From the NCBI GenBank assembly GCA_934636045.1, contig CAKTZP010000003.1, forward strand, positions 1 to 40,374: a stretch of 40,374 nt of DNA, written 5' to 3'. The notes below the pieces were generated by a model, which did not search any database, was not told where the DNA came from, and saw nothing but the letters and a program-made list of their open reading frames with translations. Source of the DNA: an uncultured Oscillospiraceae bacterium. GTDB taxonomy: Bacteria > Bacillota > Clostridia > Oscillospirales > Oscillospiraceae. The translations under genes were made by a program, and so were the position numbers. This document shows positions 1-7,132 of the stretch, piece by piece. How positions within the stretch are numbered: position 1 is the first letter of the stretch; each line of letters opens with the position of its first letter.

Positions 1-624
1 GGACTGCCGGGAATTCTGCCGATCCAGAGCGGCACGATCACGCTCAACGGCACGGACATCACCAAAGCCGATGTCCGCACGCGCAACCTTGCCGGCATCT
101 CCCATATTCCGGAGGATCGGCACAAGTACGGTCTGATTCTGGACTATACATTGGAAGAAAATCTGATTCTGAAAAGCTATTTCAAGCCGTCGGTGCAGCG
201 TCACTCGTTCATTCGCTGGGACAAGGCGGAGGCCTACTCCGACGAGCTCATTGAAAAATACGATATTCGGACAACGCTGGGCGCAAAGACCTCCGCCCGC
301 AGCATGTCCGGCGGCAACCAGCAGAAGGCGATCATCGCCCGCGAGATTGAGGAAAACAGCGACCTTCTGATCGCAGTCCAGCCCACGCGCGGCTTGGACG
401 TCGGCGCGATCGAGTTTGTGCACAAGCAGCTCGTAGCCCAACGCGACGCGGGCAAGGCCGTCCTGATGATGTCACTGGAGCTCGACGAGGTCATGGACGT
501 CAGTGACCGCGTACTCGTCATGTTTGAGGGTCACATCGTCGCAGATATCGATCCGAAAAAGACCACCATTCAGCAGATGGGTCTTTACATGGCCGGCATC
601 AGGAAGGAGGCACAGCATGCTTAA
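1..624 (+). CDS. nupO: Nucleoside ABC transporter ATP-binding protein, C-terminal part
   Basis: This is the last 207 residues of a double-NBD ABC ATPase whose start lies before the window. It would energise import of nucleosides together with the two permeases that follow. What is visible is the second nucleotide-binding domain: IPEDRHKYG at visible residues 36-44, the ABC signature SGGNQQK, and a Walker B region DLLIAVQPTRGLD. The usual catalytic Glu there is Gln, which is common in the second domain of the ribose/nucleoside family. The gene overlaps the next one by 8 bases. The nucleoside assignment rests on the paired permeases and the nucleoside hydrolase in the same operon; a related sugar (BMP/Rbs-like) substrate is the main alternative. 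Confidence 0.88.
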   Translation, partial: GLPGILPIQSGTITLNGTDITKADVRTRNLAGISHIPEDRHKYGLILDYTLEENLILKSYFKPSVQRHSFIRWDKAEAYSDELIEKYDIRTTLGAKTSARSMSGGNQQKAIIAREIEENSDLLIAVQPTRGLDVGAIEFVHKQLVAQRDAGKAVLMMSLELDEVMDVSDRVLVMFEGHIVADIDPKKTTIQQMGLYMAGIRKEAQHA

Positions 625-1741
625 GAAAAAACGGGCGCTCAATACCGACGGGCTGGCTACGCTTTCCGCCTCGGCGCTGGCTGCGATTGCCGGCCTGCTC
701 CTCGCACTGGTCATCCTGCTGATCTGCGACGCCAAAAATGCTTGGCCGGGCTTTTTAACGCTTGTCACCGGCGGCATCCGCGAGGGCGGCGTCAAGGCCA
801 TCGGCGATATTCTCTATCAGGCCATGCCGATCATGATGTGCGGCGCAGGTCTTGCCATTGCCTTTAAGGCCAACGTCTTCAACATAGGCGGCGGCGGCCA
901 GTTCCTGATTGGCGGCTTTGTCGCCATCTACGGCGCCATCAAATGGGAGTTTCTGCCCGGCCCGCTGCGCTGGATCGTCCCGCTGCTTGCCGCCACCCTT
1001 TCCGGTGCGCTGTGGGCGCTGGTCCCCGGCCTTCTGAAGGCCTACCGCAACGTCAACGTCATCATCAGCACCATTATGATGAACTACCTGGCCCGCTACA
1101 TGGTCAATACGCTCATCAAGGCCTCGATCTACAACGTCACCACCGGTCAGTCCAAGGCCATCCCCGCCGCTGCCGTTATGCCCTCCATTGGACTGGACAA
1201 GCTCTTCCCCGGCAGCAGCGCCAATATCGGCATCGTGATCACCATCGCCGTGTGTATCGCCATCCATATCATCGTCAACAAGACGACCTTCGGCTATGAG
1301 CTGCGGGCCTGCGGCCTGAACGAGCACGCCTGCAAATACGCCGGCATCAAGGAAAAGCGTACCGTCATTGTTTCCATTATGATTTCCGGTGCGCTCGTCG
1401 CACTCGGCGGCGCGCTGCTGTATCTGTCCGGCTCTGGGCGCAATATCCGTGTGTTTGACACTCAGCCGTCCGAGGGCTTTACCGGTATTTCCATCGCGAT
1501 TTTGGCAAACAACTCGGCATTGGGCGTCATTCTGTCGTCGATCTTCATTGCTTTTTTGACCATCGGCGGTCAGTACATCCAGTCCTACGGCTTTGTCAAG
1601 GACATCGTCAATATCGTGACCTCCGCAGTCATCTACCTGTCCGCCTTTTCCCTGCTGCTGCGGCTCCTGTTTGAGACCATGGCAAGAAAGCGTCAGGCGC
1701 GGCGCTCCCAAGGCACCGCTGAGAAAGGAGGCGTAAAGTAA
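617..1741 (+). CDS. nupP: Nucleoside ABC transporter permease (NupP/YufP-like)
   Basis: An integral membrane permease of 374 residues in the BPD_transp_2 (branched-chain/ribose/nucleoside) family, forming the channel of a nucleoside importer. The chosen ATG (MLKKKRALNTDG) has the SD AGGAGG a few bases upstream inside the ATPase gene; the longer in-frame reading upstream lacks such a signal. It has a short basic cytoplasmic N-terminus and about ten hydrophobic segments. The conserved central stretch NVNVIISTIMMNYLA (about residues 139-153) and a late loop containing EGFTGISIAILANNSALG are typical of this family. The stop overlaps the next start by one base (TAATG), implying translational coupling and an equal dose of the two permeases. 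Confidence 0.9.
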   Translation: MLKKKRALNTDGLATLSASALAAIAGLLLALVILLICDAKNAWPGFLTLVTGGIREGGVKAIGDILYQAMPIMMCGAGLAIAFKANVFNIGGGGQFLIGGFVAIYGAIKWEFLPGPLRWIVPLLAATLSGALWALVPGLLKAYRNVNVIISTIMMNYLARYMVNTLIKASIYNVTTGQSKAIPAAAVMPSIGLDKLFPGSSANIGIVITIAVCIAIHIIVNKTTFGYELRACGLNEHACKYAGIKEKRTVIVSIMISGALVALGGALLYLSGSGRNIRVFDTQPSEGFTGISIAILANNSALGVILSSIFIAFLTIGGQYIQSYGFVKDIVNIVTSAVIYLSAFSLLLRLLFETMARKRQARRSQGTAEKGGVK

Positions 1742-2694
1742 TGGATGTATTCTATTATGTTGCAAACATGTGCCTCTGCTTCTTTATCCCCCTGCTGGTC
1801 GTTGCCGTCGCAGGCCTGTATTCGGAAAAGAGCGGCGTTTTGAACATGTGCCTCGAGGGCATCATGATCATGGGCGCCTTCGCCGGCGCGCTGTTCATGC
1901 ACTATATGGAAGCCTACATGACCGGTCAGCTCCTGCTGATTTGCGCCATGCTCGTTTCCGTCATTGTCGGCATCCTCTTCACGCAGCTGCATGCCTTTGC
2001 TGCCATCAAGCTCAAGGCGGACCAGAGCATCAGCGCCATGGCGCTCAACTCCTTTGCCGCGGCGTTTGCGATTTTCGTCGCCCGCTCCATTACGGGCAGC
2101 CAGCACATTTCGTTTACCAACTCCTTCCGCATCGAAAAGGTTCCCGTCCTCGGCGACATTCCGATTCTGGGCAAAATTCTGTTCCAAAACGCCTATATTA
2201 CCACCTATCTCGGCTTTGTCATCATCGGCGTGACTATTTTCGTCTTTGCCAAGACCCGCTTCGGCATGCGCCTGAGCGCCTGCGGCGAAAACCCGCAGGC
2301 CGCCGACTCGCTCGGCATCAACGTCTACCGCACGCGCTATATCGCGGTGGGCATCTCCGGCGCGCTGGGCGGCCTCGGCGGCCTGATCTACATCGTGCCG
2401 ACCGTCACCTCCTTCGGCGGCGATGTCTACGGCTACGGCTTCCTTGCCATGTCCGTCCTGATGCTTGGGCAGTGGAAACCGGTGCGGCTGCTCTTTGCGG
2501 CGCTGCTGTTTTCGCTGATCAAAACCATCGCCTCGGGCTACATGAGCATCCCCTTCCTGTCCAACATCGGCCTGTCCGACAATTTCTACAAGAGCCTGCC
2601 GTACATCATTACGCTGATCATTCTTGCCGTCTCGTCCAACAAGGCCATCGGCCCGAAGGCCTGCGGCCAGCCGTATGACAAGGGTCGGCGCTGA
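1741..2694 (+). CDS. nupQ: Nucleoside ABC transporter permease (NupQ/YufQ-like)
   Basis: The second permease of the importer, 317 residues, also BPD_transp_2 family but shorter than its partner, as usual for the P/Q pair. Visible family features are YSEKSGVLNMCLEGIMIMGA near the N-terminus (about residues 23-42), the loop FGMRLSACGENPQAADSLGI, and GGLGGLIY followed by GYGFLAMSVLMLGQWKP. It begins on the last base of the preceding stop codon. The SD GAAAGGAGG lies at the end of nupP. It is followed after 13 bases by the nucleoside hydrolase gene, so uptake and cleavage look co-transcribed. Confidence 0.9.
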   Translation: MDVFYYVANMCLCFFIPLLVVAVAGLYSEKSGVLNMCLEGIMIMGAFAGALFMHYMEAYMTGQLLLICAMLVSVIVGILFTQLHAFAAIKLKADQSISAMALNSFAAAFAIFVARSITGSQHISFTNSFRIEKVPVLGDIPILGKILFQNAYITTYLGFVIIGVTIFVFAKTRFGMRLSACGENPQAADSLGINVYRTRYIAVGISGALGGLGGLIYIVPTVTSFGGDVYGYGFLAMSVLMLGQWKPVRLLFAALLFSLIKTIASGYMSIPFLSNIGLSDNFYKSLPYIITLIILAVSSNKAIGPKACGQPYDKGRR

Positions 2695-2707
2695 CGCGGA
2701 GGGCATC

Positions 2708-3721
2708 ATGTCAGAAAAGCAAAAGCTCATCATCGACTGCGACGTCGGCACGGATGATGCGGTCGCAATGCTCGGTCTGCTGCTGGCCGACCGCATCGAC
2801 GTCATCGGCATTACCACCGTGCACGGCAATCTCCCGGTCGAGCAGACCACACAAAATGCGCTGTCCATCGTCGAGCTCGTCGGGCAGAACGTCCCGGTCT
2901 ACGCCGGCTGCCCACACGCGCTGACCCATGGGCTCTTCCCCGGCCGGACGCAGAACACGCTCTGCCAAACCACACGCAAGGAATACCGCGGTCAGCCGCT
3001 GCGCATTCACGAGCCATCCCTCGGTCTGCCGACCGGCGGGCGGACGGCGGAGCGTGAGCACGCCGTCAGCTTCCTCGTGCGCACCCTGCGCGAGAGCACG
3101 GAGCCGATCGACATCTGCGCCATTGGCCCCCTGACCAATCTTGCCGCCGCCTTTATTCTTGCACCGGAGGTTGCCAAAAAGATCGGCACACTCTACATCA
3201 TGGGCGGCGGGATCCACATTGGCAATCGCACCCCGGTCGCCGAGGCCAACTTCGCCGACGACGCCGAGGCCGCCGCCAAGGTCATGCTCAGCGGCGCAAA
3301 TCTTCTCATTGGCCCCATCGAGGCCAATGAGATCGGCGCGACCTACCGTCTTGCGGACATTGAGGCCATCGAGGCGCTCGGCACCAAGACCGGCGCGTTT
3401 GTCGGCGCGCTCCTGCGCCGCTGGCTCTGGCGCTGCGACATGCTCTGGGCGCCCGGCTTTGACCTGCCGCCGTATCAGTGTATGCCGGATTCGAGCTGCT
3501 GCATCCACGACTGGGCAGCCGTTGCCCCCGCCATTGACCCCGCCACCGTCACCGATGTGCGCCGTGAGGTCTGCCGCGTCGACTGCTCCGGCGGCATGGC
3601 GGACGGTCAGCTCGTCATTGACCGCCGCGGCTACGGCTTTGCACCCAACGCCGCTGTCGTCTATAACATGGACGAGGCCCGCTGCAAAGGGCTCCTGCTG
3701 TCTCTGCTGGCCAAGTGTTGA
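2708..3721 (+). CDS. Nucleoside hydrolase (IUNH family)
   Basis: Hydrolyses the N-glycosidic bond of nucleosides to free base plus ribose; cytoplasmic, 337 residues, normal length for the family. The N-terminus carries the Ca2+-binding signature as DCDVGTDDAVAM (Asp10, Asp12, Asp16, Asp17). The central segment PVAEANFADDAEAA corresponds to the family AEFN..-DPEAA region, and IHDWAAVAPAIDP near the C-terminus to the conserved HD(P)LAVA motif. The ATG was chosen because GGAGG lies 5 bases upstream; a longer in-frame reading into nupQ has no ribosome site. The substrate (purine or pyrimidine) cannot be told from the sequence. It closes the importer operon and is followed by a strong terminator. 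Confidence 0.9.
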   Translation: MSEKQKLIIDCDVGTDDAVAMLGLLLADRIDVIGITTVHGNLPVEQTTQNALSIVELVGQNVPVYAGCPHALTHGLFPGRTQNTLCQTTRKEYRGQPLRIHEPSLGLPTGGRTAEREHAVSFLVRTLRESTEPIDICAIGPLTNLAAAFILAPEVAKKIGTLYIMGGGIHIGNRTPVAEANFADDAEAAAKVMLSGANLLIGPIEANEIGATYRLADIEAIEALGTKTGAFVGALLRRWLWRCDMLWAPGFDLPPYQCMPDSSCCIHDWAAVAPAIDPATVTDVRREVCRVDCSGGMADGQLVIDRRGYGFAPNAAVVYNMDEARCKGLLLSLLAKC

Positions 3722-3734
3722 GACAGTATACAAC

Positions 3735-3771
3735 AAGCCGGTTCTCCGCAGGGAGAACCGGCTTCGATTCT
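3735..3771 (+). terminator. Terminator between the nucleoside operon and the convergent phosphate symporter gene
   Basis: A perfect 13-bp stem (3735-3747 with 3752-3764) and a 4-base loop, followed by a pyrimidine-rich run (cgattcttctctt). It lies between two convergent stop codons, so it probably serves both directions, with the better T-rich tail on the + strand. Confidence 0.85.
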
Positions 3772-3775
3772 TCTC

Positions 3776-5521
3776 TTAATTCAGCGCATATTTCTCTGCG
3801 TAGCGGCGGTACGCATCGCGGAAGTTGCCGTCGTCGAGCTTTGCCGTGCGGAGCGTCTCGTGCAGATTCAGATGGTGCCTTGCAATATCAATGATACATC
3901 CGGCGATGTTCGAGCAATGGTCGGACGTGCGCTCCAAATCGGTCAGCAGATCCGCCCAGATAAAGCCTGCCTCGATGCTGCAGCTGCCCTGCTGCATTCG
4001 CAGGATGTGGCTCGTGCGCAGCTGCTCCTTCAGCGTGTCGATGACCTGCTCCAGCGGCTCGACCTGCGCAGCCACCGCCTCGTCGCCGGAGGCAAACGCC
4101 CGCAGCGTTAGGGTCAGGATCTCGTCCACGGCTGCGCTCAGCGTCCGCAGCTCCCGCTGCGCAGCGTCAGAGAAGGTCAGCTTCTTTGCCGTAAGCTCCT
4201 CGGCCGCCTCCAGAATGTTCACCGCGTGGTCAGAAATACGCTCAAAGTCGCCGATGACCTTCAAAAGCTCCGTTGCCTCGCTGCTTTCGGCCTCGCTGAG
4301 CTTCTGCGCGCTGACGCGCACGAGGTACGTGCCGAGCAGATCCTCCAAATGGTCGCATTGCTCCTCATCCTTGCGGATGCTCTGCGCCAGCTCCATCCGG
4401 CTGTCCGTGGCGCACTGCAGCGCGTTTTTCAGCGCCTGCACGGCACAGCGCGCCATTTTTCCCGCCACCGCGCGGCTGCGCTCGAGTGCGATCGCCGGGG
4501 TCGCCAGCAGGCGCTCGTCAAGCTCCGTGACCGTCTCCTTGCGGCGGCTGTCCGGCACAAGCCGCACCGCTAGCTTCTCAAGCCATCCGCCCATCGGCAG
4601 CAGGATCGCCGTGCAGAGAATATTGAAAATGGAGTGCACGACCGCAATGCCATAGGTCGTTGCGTTTTCGTTCAGGATCGCCGGTGCGGCGACCGTCTTG
4701 ACGATGGAAAAGACCGTCAGCAGCACCACCACGCCGATGATATTGAACATCAGGTGCACCACCGCGGCGCGCTTGGCGTTCTTGTTCGTGCCGACCGAGG
4801 CGATGATCGCCGTGATGCAGGTGCCGATGTTCTGTCCCATGATGATCGGCACGGCGGCGGCATAGCTGACCTGCCCGGTAAAGGACAGCGCCTGCAAAAT
4901 GCCCACCGAGGCCGAGCTGGACTGGATGATCGCCGTCAGCAGCGCGCCCACCAGCACGCCGAGGATCGGATTCTGGAAGCGCAGGAACAGCTCTGCAAAG
5001 CCCGGCACATCCTTCAGTCCGGAAACCGCGCCGCTCATCGTCTCCATGCCGAACATCAGCGTGGCAAAGCCCAGCAAAATCGTCCCGGTGTCCTTCTTCC
5101 GGTCGTCCTTGCAGAACATGTATAGAATGATGCCGATCAGCGCGAGAATCGGCGTGAACGACGTCGGCTTGAGCAGACTGATCCAGACGTTGCCGCTCTC
5201 GATGCCCGCAAGGCTCAGCAGCCACGCCGTGACCGTTGTGCCCACATTCGCGCCCATGATCACGTTAATGGCCTGCCGCAGGGTCATCAGACCGGAGTTG
5301 ACAAAGCCGACCACCATGACCGTCGTGGCCGACGAGCTCTGGATGATGGCCGTCACGCCGAGGCCGGTCAAAAAGCCCATCGCCGCTTTATCCGTCATTC
5401 TTCCGATCAGGCTGCGCAGACTGTTGCCCGCGCGCCGCTCGAGCGCCTGCCCCATCAGATTCATCCCGAACAGGAACAGACACAGCCCGCCGATGAGCGT
5501 CAACACATTGAAAATATCCAT
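3776..5521 (-). CDS. Na+/phosphate symporter with PhoU-like C-terminal domain (NptA/PNaS family)
   Basis: A sodium-dependent phosphate cotransporter of the Na/Pi cotransporter II family, 581 residues. The inverted transport repeats each carry the signature QSSSA (QSSSATTVMV at residue 61 and QSSSASVGIL at residue 200). About eight to nine membrane segments are followed, from about residue 340, by a soluble helical PhoU-like domain containing DFERISDHAVNILE and TDLERTSDHCSNIAG, the paired metal-binding E-x-x-x-D helices of PhoU. The start MDIFNVLTL is preceded by GAGGAG at the right distance; 14 extra residues upstream are unlikely to be translated. The PhoU tail suggests control by phosphate status. 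It is a single-gene unit with a dyad over its likely promoter. Confidence 0.9.
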   Translation of the reverse strand: MDIFNVLTLIGGLCLFLFGMNLMGQALERRAGNSLRSLIGRMTDKAAMGFLTGLGVTAIIQSSSATTVMVVGFVNSGLMTLRQAINVIMGANVGTTVTAWLLSLAGIESGNVWISLLKPTSFTPILALIGIILYMFCKDDRKKDTGTILLGFATLMFGMETMSGAVSGLKDVPGFAELFLRFQNPILGVLVGALLTAIIQSSSASVGILQALSFTGQVSYAAAVPIIMGQNIGTCITAIIASVGTNKNAKRAAVVHLMFNIIGVVVLLTVFSIVKTVAAPAILNENATTYGIAVVHSIFNILCTAILLPMGGWLEKLAVRLVPDSRRKETVTELDERLLATPAIALERSRAVAGKMARCAVQALKNALQCATDSRMELAQSIRKDEEQCDHLEDLLGTYLVRVSAQKLSEAESSEATELLKVIGDFERISDHAVNILEAAEELTAKKLTFSDAAQRELRTLSAAVDEILTLTLRAFASGDEAVAAQVEPLEQVIDTLKEQLRTSHILRMQQGSCSIEAGFIWADLLTDLERTSDHCSNIAGCIIDIARHHLNLHETLRTAKLDDGNFRDAYRRYAEKYALN

Positions 5522-5549
5522 ATTTTCTCCTCTTATTTCGATTTTTTTA

Positions 5550-5568
5550 CCTGTACTTATCATACAGG
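5550..5568 (-). promoter_or_regulatory. Dyad over the candidate -10 of the phosphate symporter gene
   Basis: CCTGTA and TACAGG flank 7 bases that contain part of TATGAT (5559-5564, read on the - strand), 38 bases before the start codon. No convincing -35 at normal spacing is visible, which fits an activator-dependent or weak promoter. Its role as an operator is inferred from the symmetry only. Confidence 0.35.
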
Positions 5569-5658
5569 CCGCGCGTCAAATCCAACACCATGGTTTTGTA
5601 AAATCCGTGTAAAATGCGCGCTGCGGCGGATTTTGTCGAAGGATTCTTGTTTTTCCGA

Positions 5659-5687
5659 TTGCATTTCCCGACGCTTTCGGGTATGAT
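5659..5687 (+). promoter_or_regulatory. Sigma-A-type promoter of the flavoprotein/metal regulator pair
   Basis: TTGCAT, a 17-base spacer, then TATGAT, ending 34 bases before the flavoprotein start. Spacing and both hexamers fit the vegetative consensus well. A start of transcription near 5694 leaves a leader of about 28 bases carrying the SD. Confidence 0.7.
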
Positions 5688-5721
5688 ATAGTTAATATAT
5701 TCTGAATTGGAGGCACAGCTC

Positions 5722-6348
5722 ATGAAGGTATTGCTGTTGAACGGAAGCCCGAACGCCAAGGGCTGTACATATACCGCGCTGAACGAGGTCGCCGGAGCGC
5801 TGCACAAGCACGGCATTGAGACCGAGCTGGTACAGGTCGGCGCGCGTCCCGTCGCCGGCTGCATCGGCTGCGGCAAATGCCGCGGCGGCCGCCCCTGCAT
5901 CTTTCAGGACGACGGCGTCAACGCTCTCGCCGCGCGGCTGGACGAATTTGATGCCATGGTCGTCGGCGCGCCGGTCTACTACGCCGGCCCGAGCGCCCAA
6001 GCCTGCGCCTTTCTTGACCGGCTGTTCTACAGCGCGGGCGGCAAGCTGACCGGGAAGCCCGGCGCAGCCGTCGTTTCCTGCCGCCGCGGCGGCGCCAGTG
6101 CCGCCTTCGACCGGCTGAACAAATATTTCAGCATCAATTCCATGCCGATCGTCACCTCGCAGTACTGGAACCAAGTCCACGGCAACACGCCGGACGAGGT
6201 GCGGCGCGACGAGGAGGGGCTGCAGACCATGCGCACCCTCGGCGAAAACATGGCATGGCTCCTGCGCTGCATCGAGGCAGGCAAGGCCGCCGGCGTTCCC
6301 GCCCCGGACTACGAGCCAAAGCGCCGCACGAATTTTATCCGGGAATGA
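5722..6348 (+). CDS. Flavodoxin-like NAD(P)H-dependent FMN oxidoreductase with a cysteine cluster
   Basis: A cytoplasmic flavoprotein of 208 residues in the NADPH-dependent FMN reductase/iron-sulfur flavoprotein superfamily. The FMN phosphate loop is LLLNGSPNAKGCTYTAL near the N-terminus. A cysteine cluster CIGCGKCRGGRPC at about residues 46-58 is typical of this subgroup, which either binds Fe-S or uses the cysteines in redox chemistry. The strand-loop VVGAPVYYAGPSAQACAFLDRL forms the other side of the flavin site. The ATG was chosen because GGAGG precedes it by 9 bases. It is followed after 8 bases by a metal-responsive regulator, so the two are probably one transcript. The electron acceptor is not predictable. 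Confidence 0.8.
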   Translation: MKVLLLNGSPNAKGCTYTALNEVAGALHKHGIETELVQVGARPVAGCIGCGKCRGGRPCIFQDDGVNALAARLDEFDAMVVGAPVYYAGPSAQACAFLDRLFYSAGGKLTGKPGAAVVSCRRGGASAAFDRLNKYFSINSMPIVTSQYWNQVHGNTPDEVRRDEEGLQTMRTLGENMAWLLRCIEAGKAAGVPAPDYEPKRRTNFIRE

Positions 6349-6356
6349 GGGAACAC

Positions 6357-6719
6357 ATGAAAATTCAGGAATCGGCAGAAAACTATCTGGAGACCATCCT
6401 TGTCCTGCGTCGCCGTCTCGGCGCCGTGCGCTCCATCGATATCGCCAACGAAATGGAGTTTTCCAAGCCGAGCGTCAGCGTTGCCATGAAAAACCTGCGT
6501 GAAAACGGCTATATCCAAGTCGACGAGAACGGCTGGATCACGCTGCTCCCCGCCGGGCAGGAAATCGCCGAGCGCATCTATGAGCGCCACACGCTGCTGA
6601 CCAGTTGGCTGACCGAGCTCGGCGTCGCCCCCGAGGTTGCCGCCGAGGACGCTTGCCGTATCGAGCACGTCATCAGCGCCGAAAGCTTTGAGGCTATCAA
6701 AAAACACGTTGTCAAATAA
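6357..6719 (+). CDS. DtxR/MntR-family metal-dependent transcriptional regulator
   Basis: A short winged-helix repressor of 120 residues. The N-terminal wHTH is SAENYLETIL...SIDIANEMEFSKPSVSVAMKNLRENGYI, and the metal-binding dimerisation helices follow (ERHTLLTSWLTELGV and DACRIEHVIS). The C-x-x-E-H pattern in DACRIEH matches the DtxR/IdeR site (Cys102, Glu105, His106 in DtxR) rather than MntR, where the first position is Glu, so iron sensing is somewhat favoured. The C-terminal SH3-like domain of DtxR is absent. The first ATG with correct alignment to family members was used; the upstream frame runs inside the flavoprotein gene. It is likely co-transcribed with that gene. Its targets are unknown. 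Confidence 0.85.
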   Translation: MKIQESAENYLETILVLRRRLGAVRSIDIANEMEFSKPSVSVAMKNLRENGYIQVDENGWITLLPAGQEIAERIYERHTLLTSWLTELGVAPEVAAEDACRIEHVISAESFEAIKKHVVK

Positions 6720-6722
6720 TTC

Positions 6723-6749
6723 ACGGGCTGCTTTAAAAAAGCAGCCCGC
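6723..6749 (+). terminator. Hairpin after the regulator gene without a T-run (left copy of a 27-bp palindrome)
   Basis: An 11-bp stem (6724-6734 with 6738-6748) closed by three A. It sits four bases after a stop codon, where a terminator is expected, yet no T-run follows. The identical 27 bases recur at 7004-7030, there followed by GTTTTTT. The left copy therefore looks like a terminator stem cut off from its T-run by the element in between. Confidence 0.7.
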
Positions 6750-7003
6750 CAGACTGTCAAAAAAGTCCGTAACCGTCAAAATCGGTTCATTCTTTCATGG
6801 CTTTTTGTCCTCTGTATCTTGATTCGTAAAAACAGAATAGTTCAATCTCTGCAAGCCGAGCATCAGCTTGCTTCGCAAGGATTTTGACTTACTGCGCAAC
6901 TCACGCCCTACCGTACCTTTGTACGCCGACGGGCGTGAGTTGCTTGTCTTTCGGACCTTTTTACAGTCTGCCAGCGCGTCGAAAATGGTTTTTCGGCGCG
7001 CTG
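6750..7003 (+). mobile_element. Non-coding MITE-like dispersed element, copy A
   Basis: About 254 bases without a plausible gene. The left end cagactgtcaaaaaagtccg (6750-6769) recurs in inverted form at 6952-6970 with one mismatch and one indel. The interior holds several palindromes: aaccg/cggtt at 6771-6787, gcaagc/gcttgc at 6851-6871, and a nested hairpin at 6896-6943 with 13-bp perfect outer arms and cgtac/gtacg inside. The right end is a 14-bp hairpin, 6972-7003. The last 77 bases (6927-7003) match 68 of 77 bases of an inverted copy at the window's right end. Identical 27-bp hairpins flank the whole. The element carries no transposase, so a MITE or REP/BIME-like repeat is the best description; the exact boundaries are inferred. 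Confidence 0.7.
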
Positions 7004-7037
7004 ACGGGCTGCTTTAAAAAAGCAGCCCGCGTTTTTT
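7004..7037 (+). terminator. Intrinsic terminator (right copy of the 27-bp palindrome, with T-run)
   Basis: An 11-bp GC-rich stem (7005-7015 with 7019-7029), a three-base loop, then cgTTTTTT. It would end transcripts of the flavoprotein/regulator unit that read through the dispersed element. Confidence 0.8.
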
Positions 7038-7062
7038 CCTCCTGCCGCCGCAAAAATAGGGG

Positions 7063-7132
7063 TGGCAAATGCGGCGGGCTTATGCTATAGTATAAGGCAT
7101 AGGAGGAAAAGCGGCGCGGGCGCCGGCTTGTG
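7063..7132 (+). promoter_or_regulatory. Candidate promoter and hairpin-spaced ribosome site of the MATE gene
   Basis: TGGCAA, 17 bases, TATAGT (7086-7091) is a plausible promoter with a weak -35. The -10 lies inside an imperfect dyad (cttat/ataag). The SD AGGAGG (7101-7106) is 23 bases from the in-frame GTG at 7130. Between them is a GC hairpin (7112-7116 with 7121-7125, loop CGGG). Folding it leaves an effective spacing of 9 bases, which supports the GTG start. Confidence 0.45.

Noticed and set aside
3141..3779. A 212-residue + strand frame overlapping the nucleoside hydrolase gene
   Set aside because: It is a Pro/Ser/Arg/Ala-rich shifted-frame shadow crossing the terminator.
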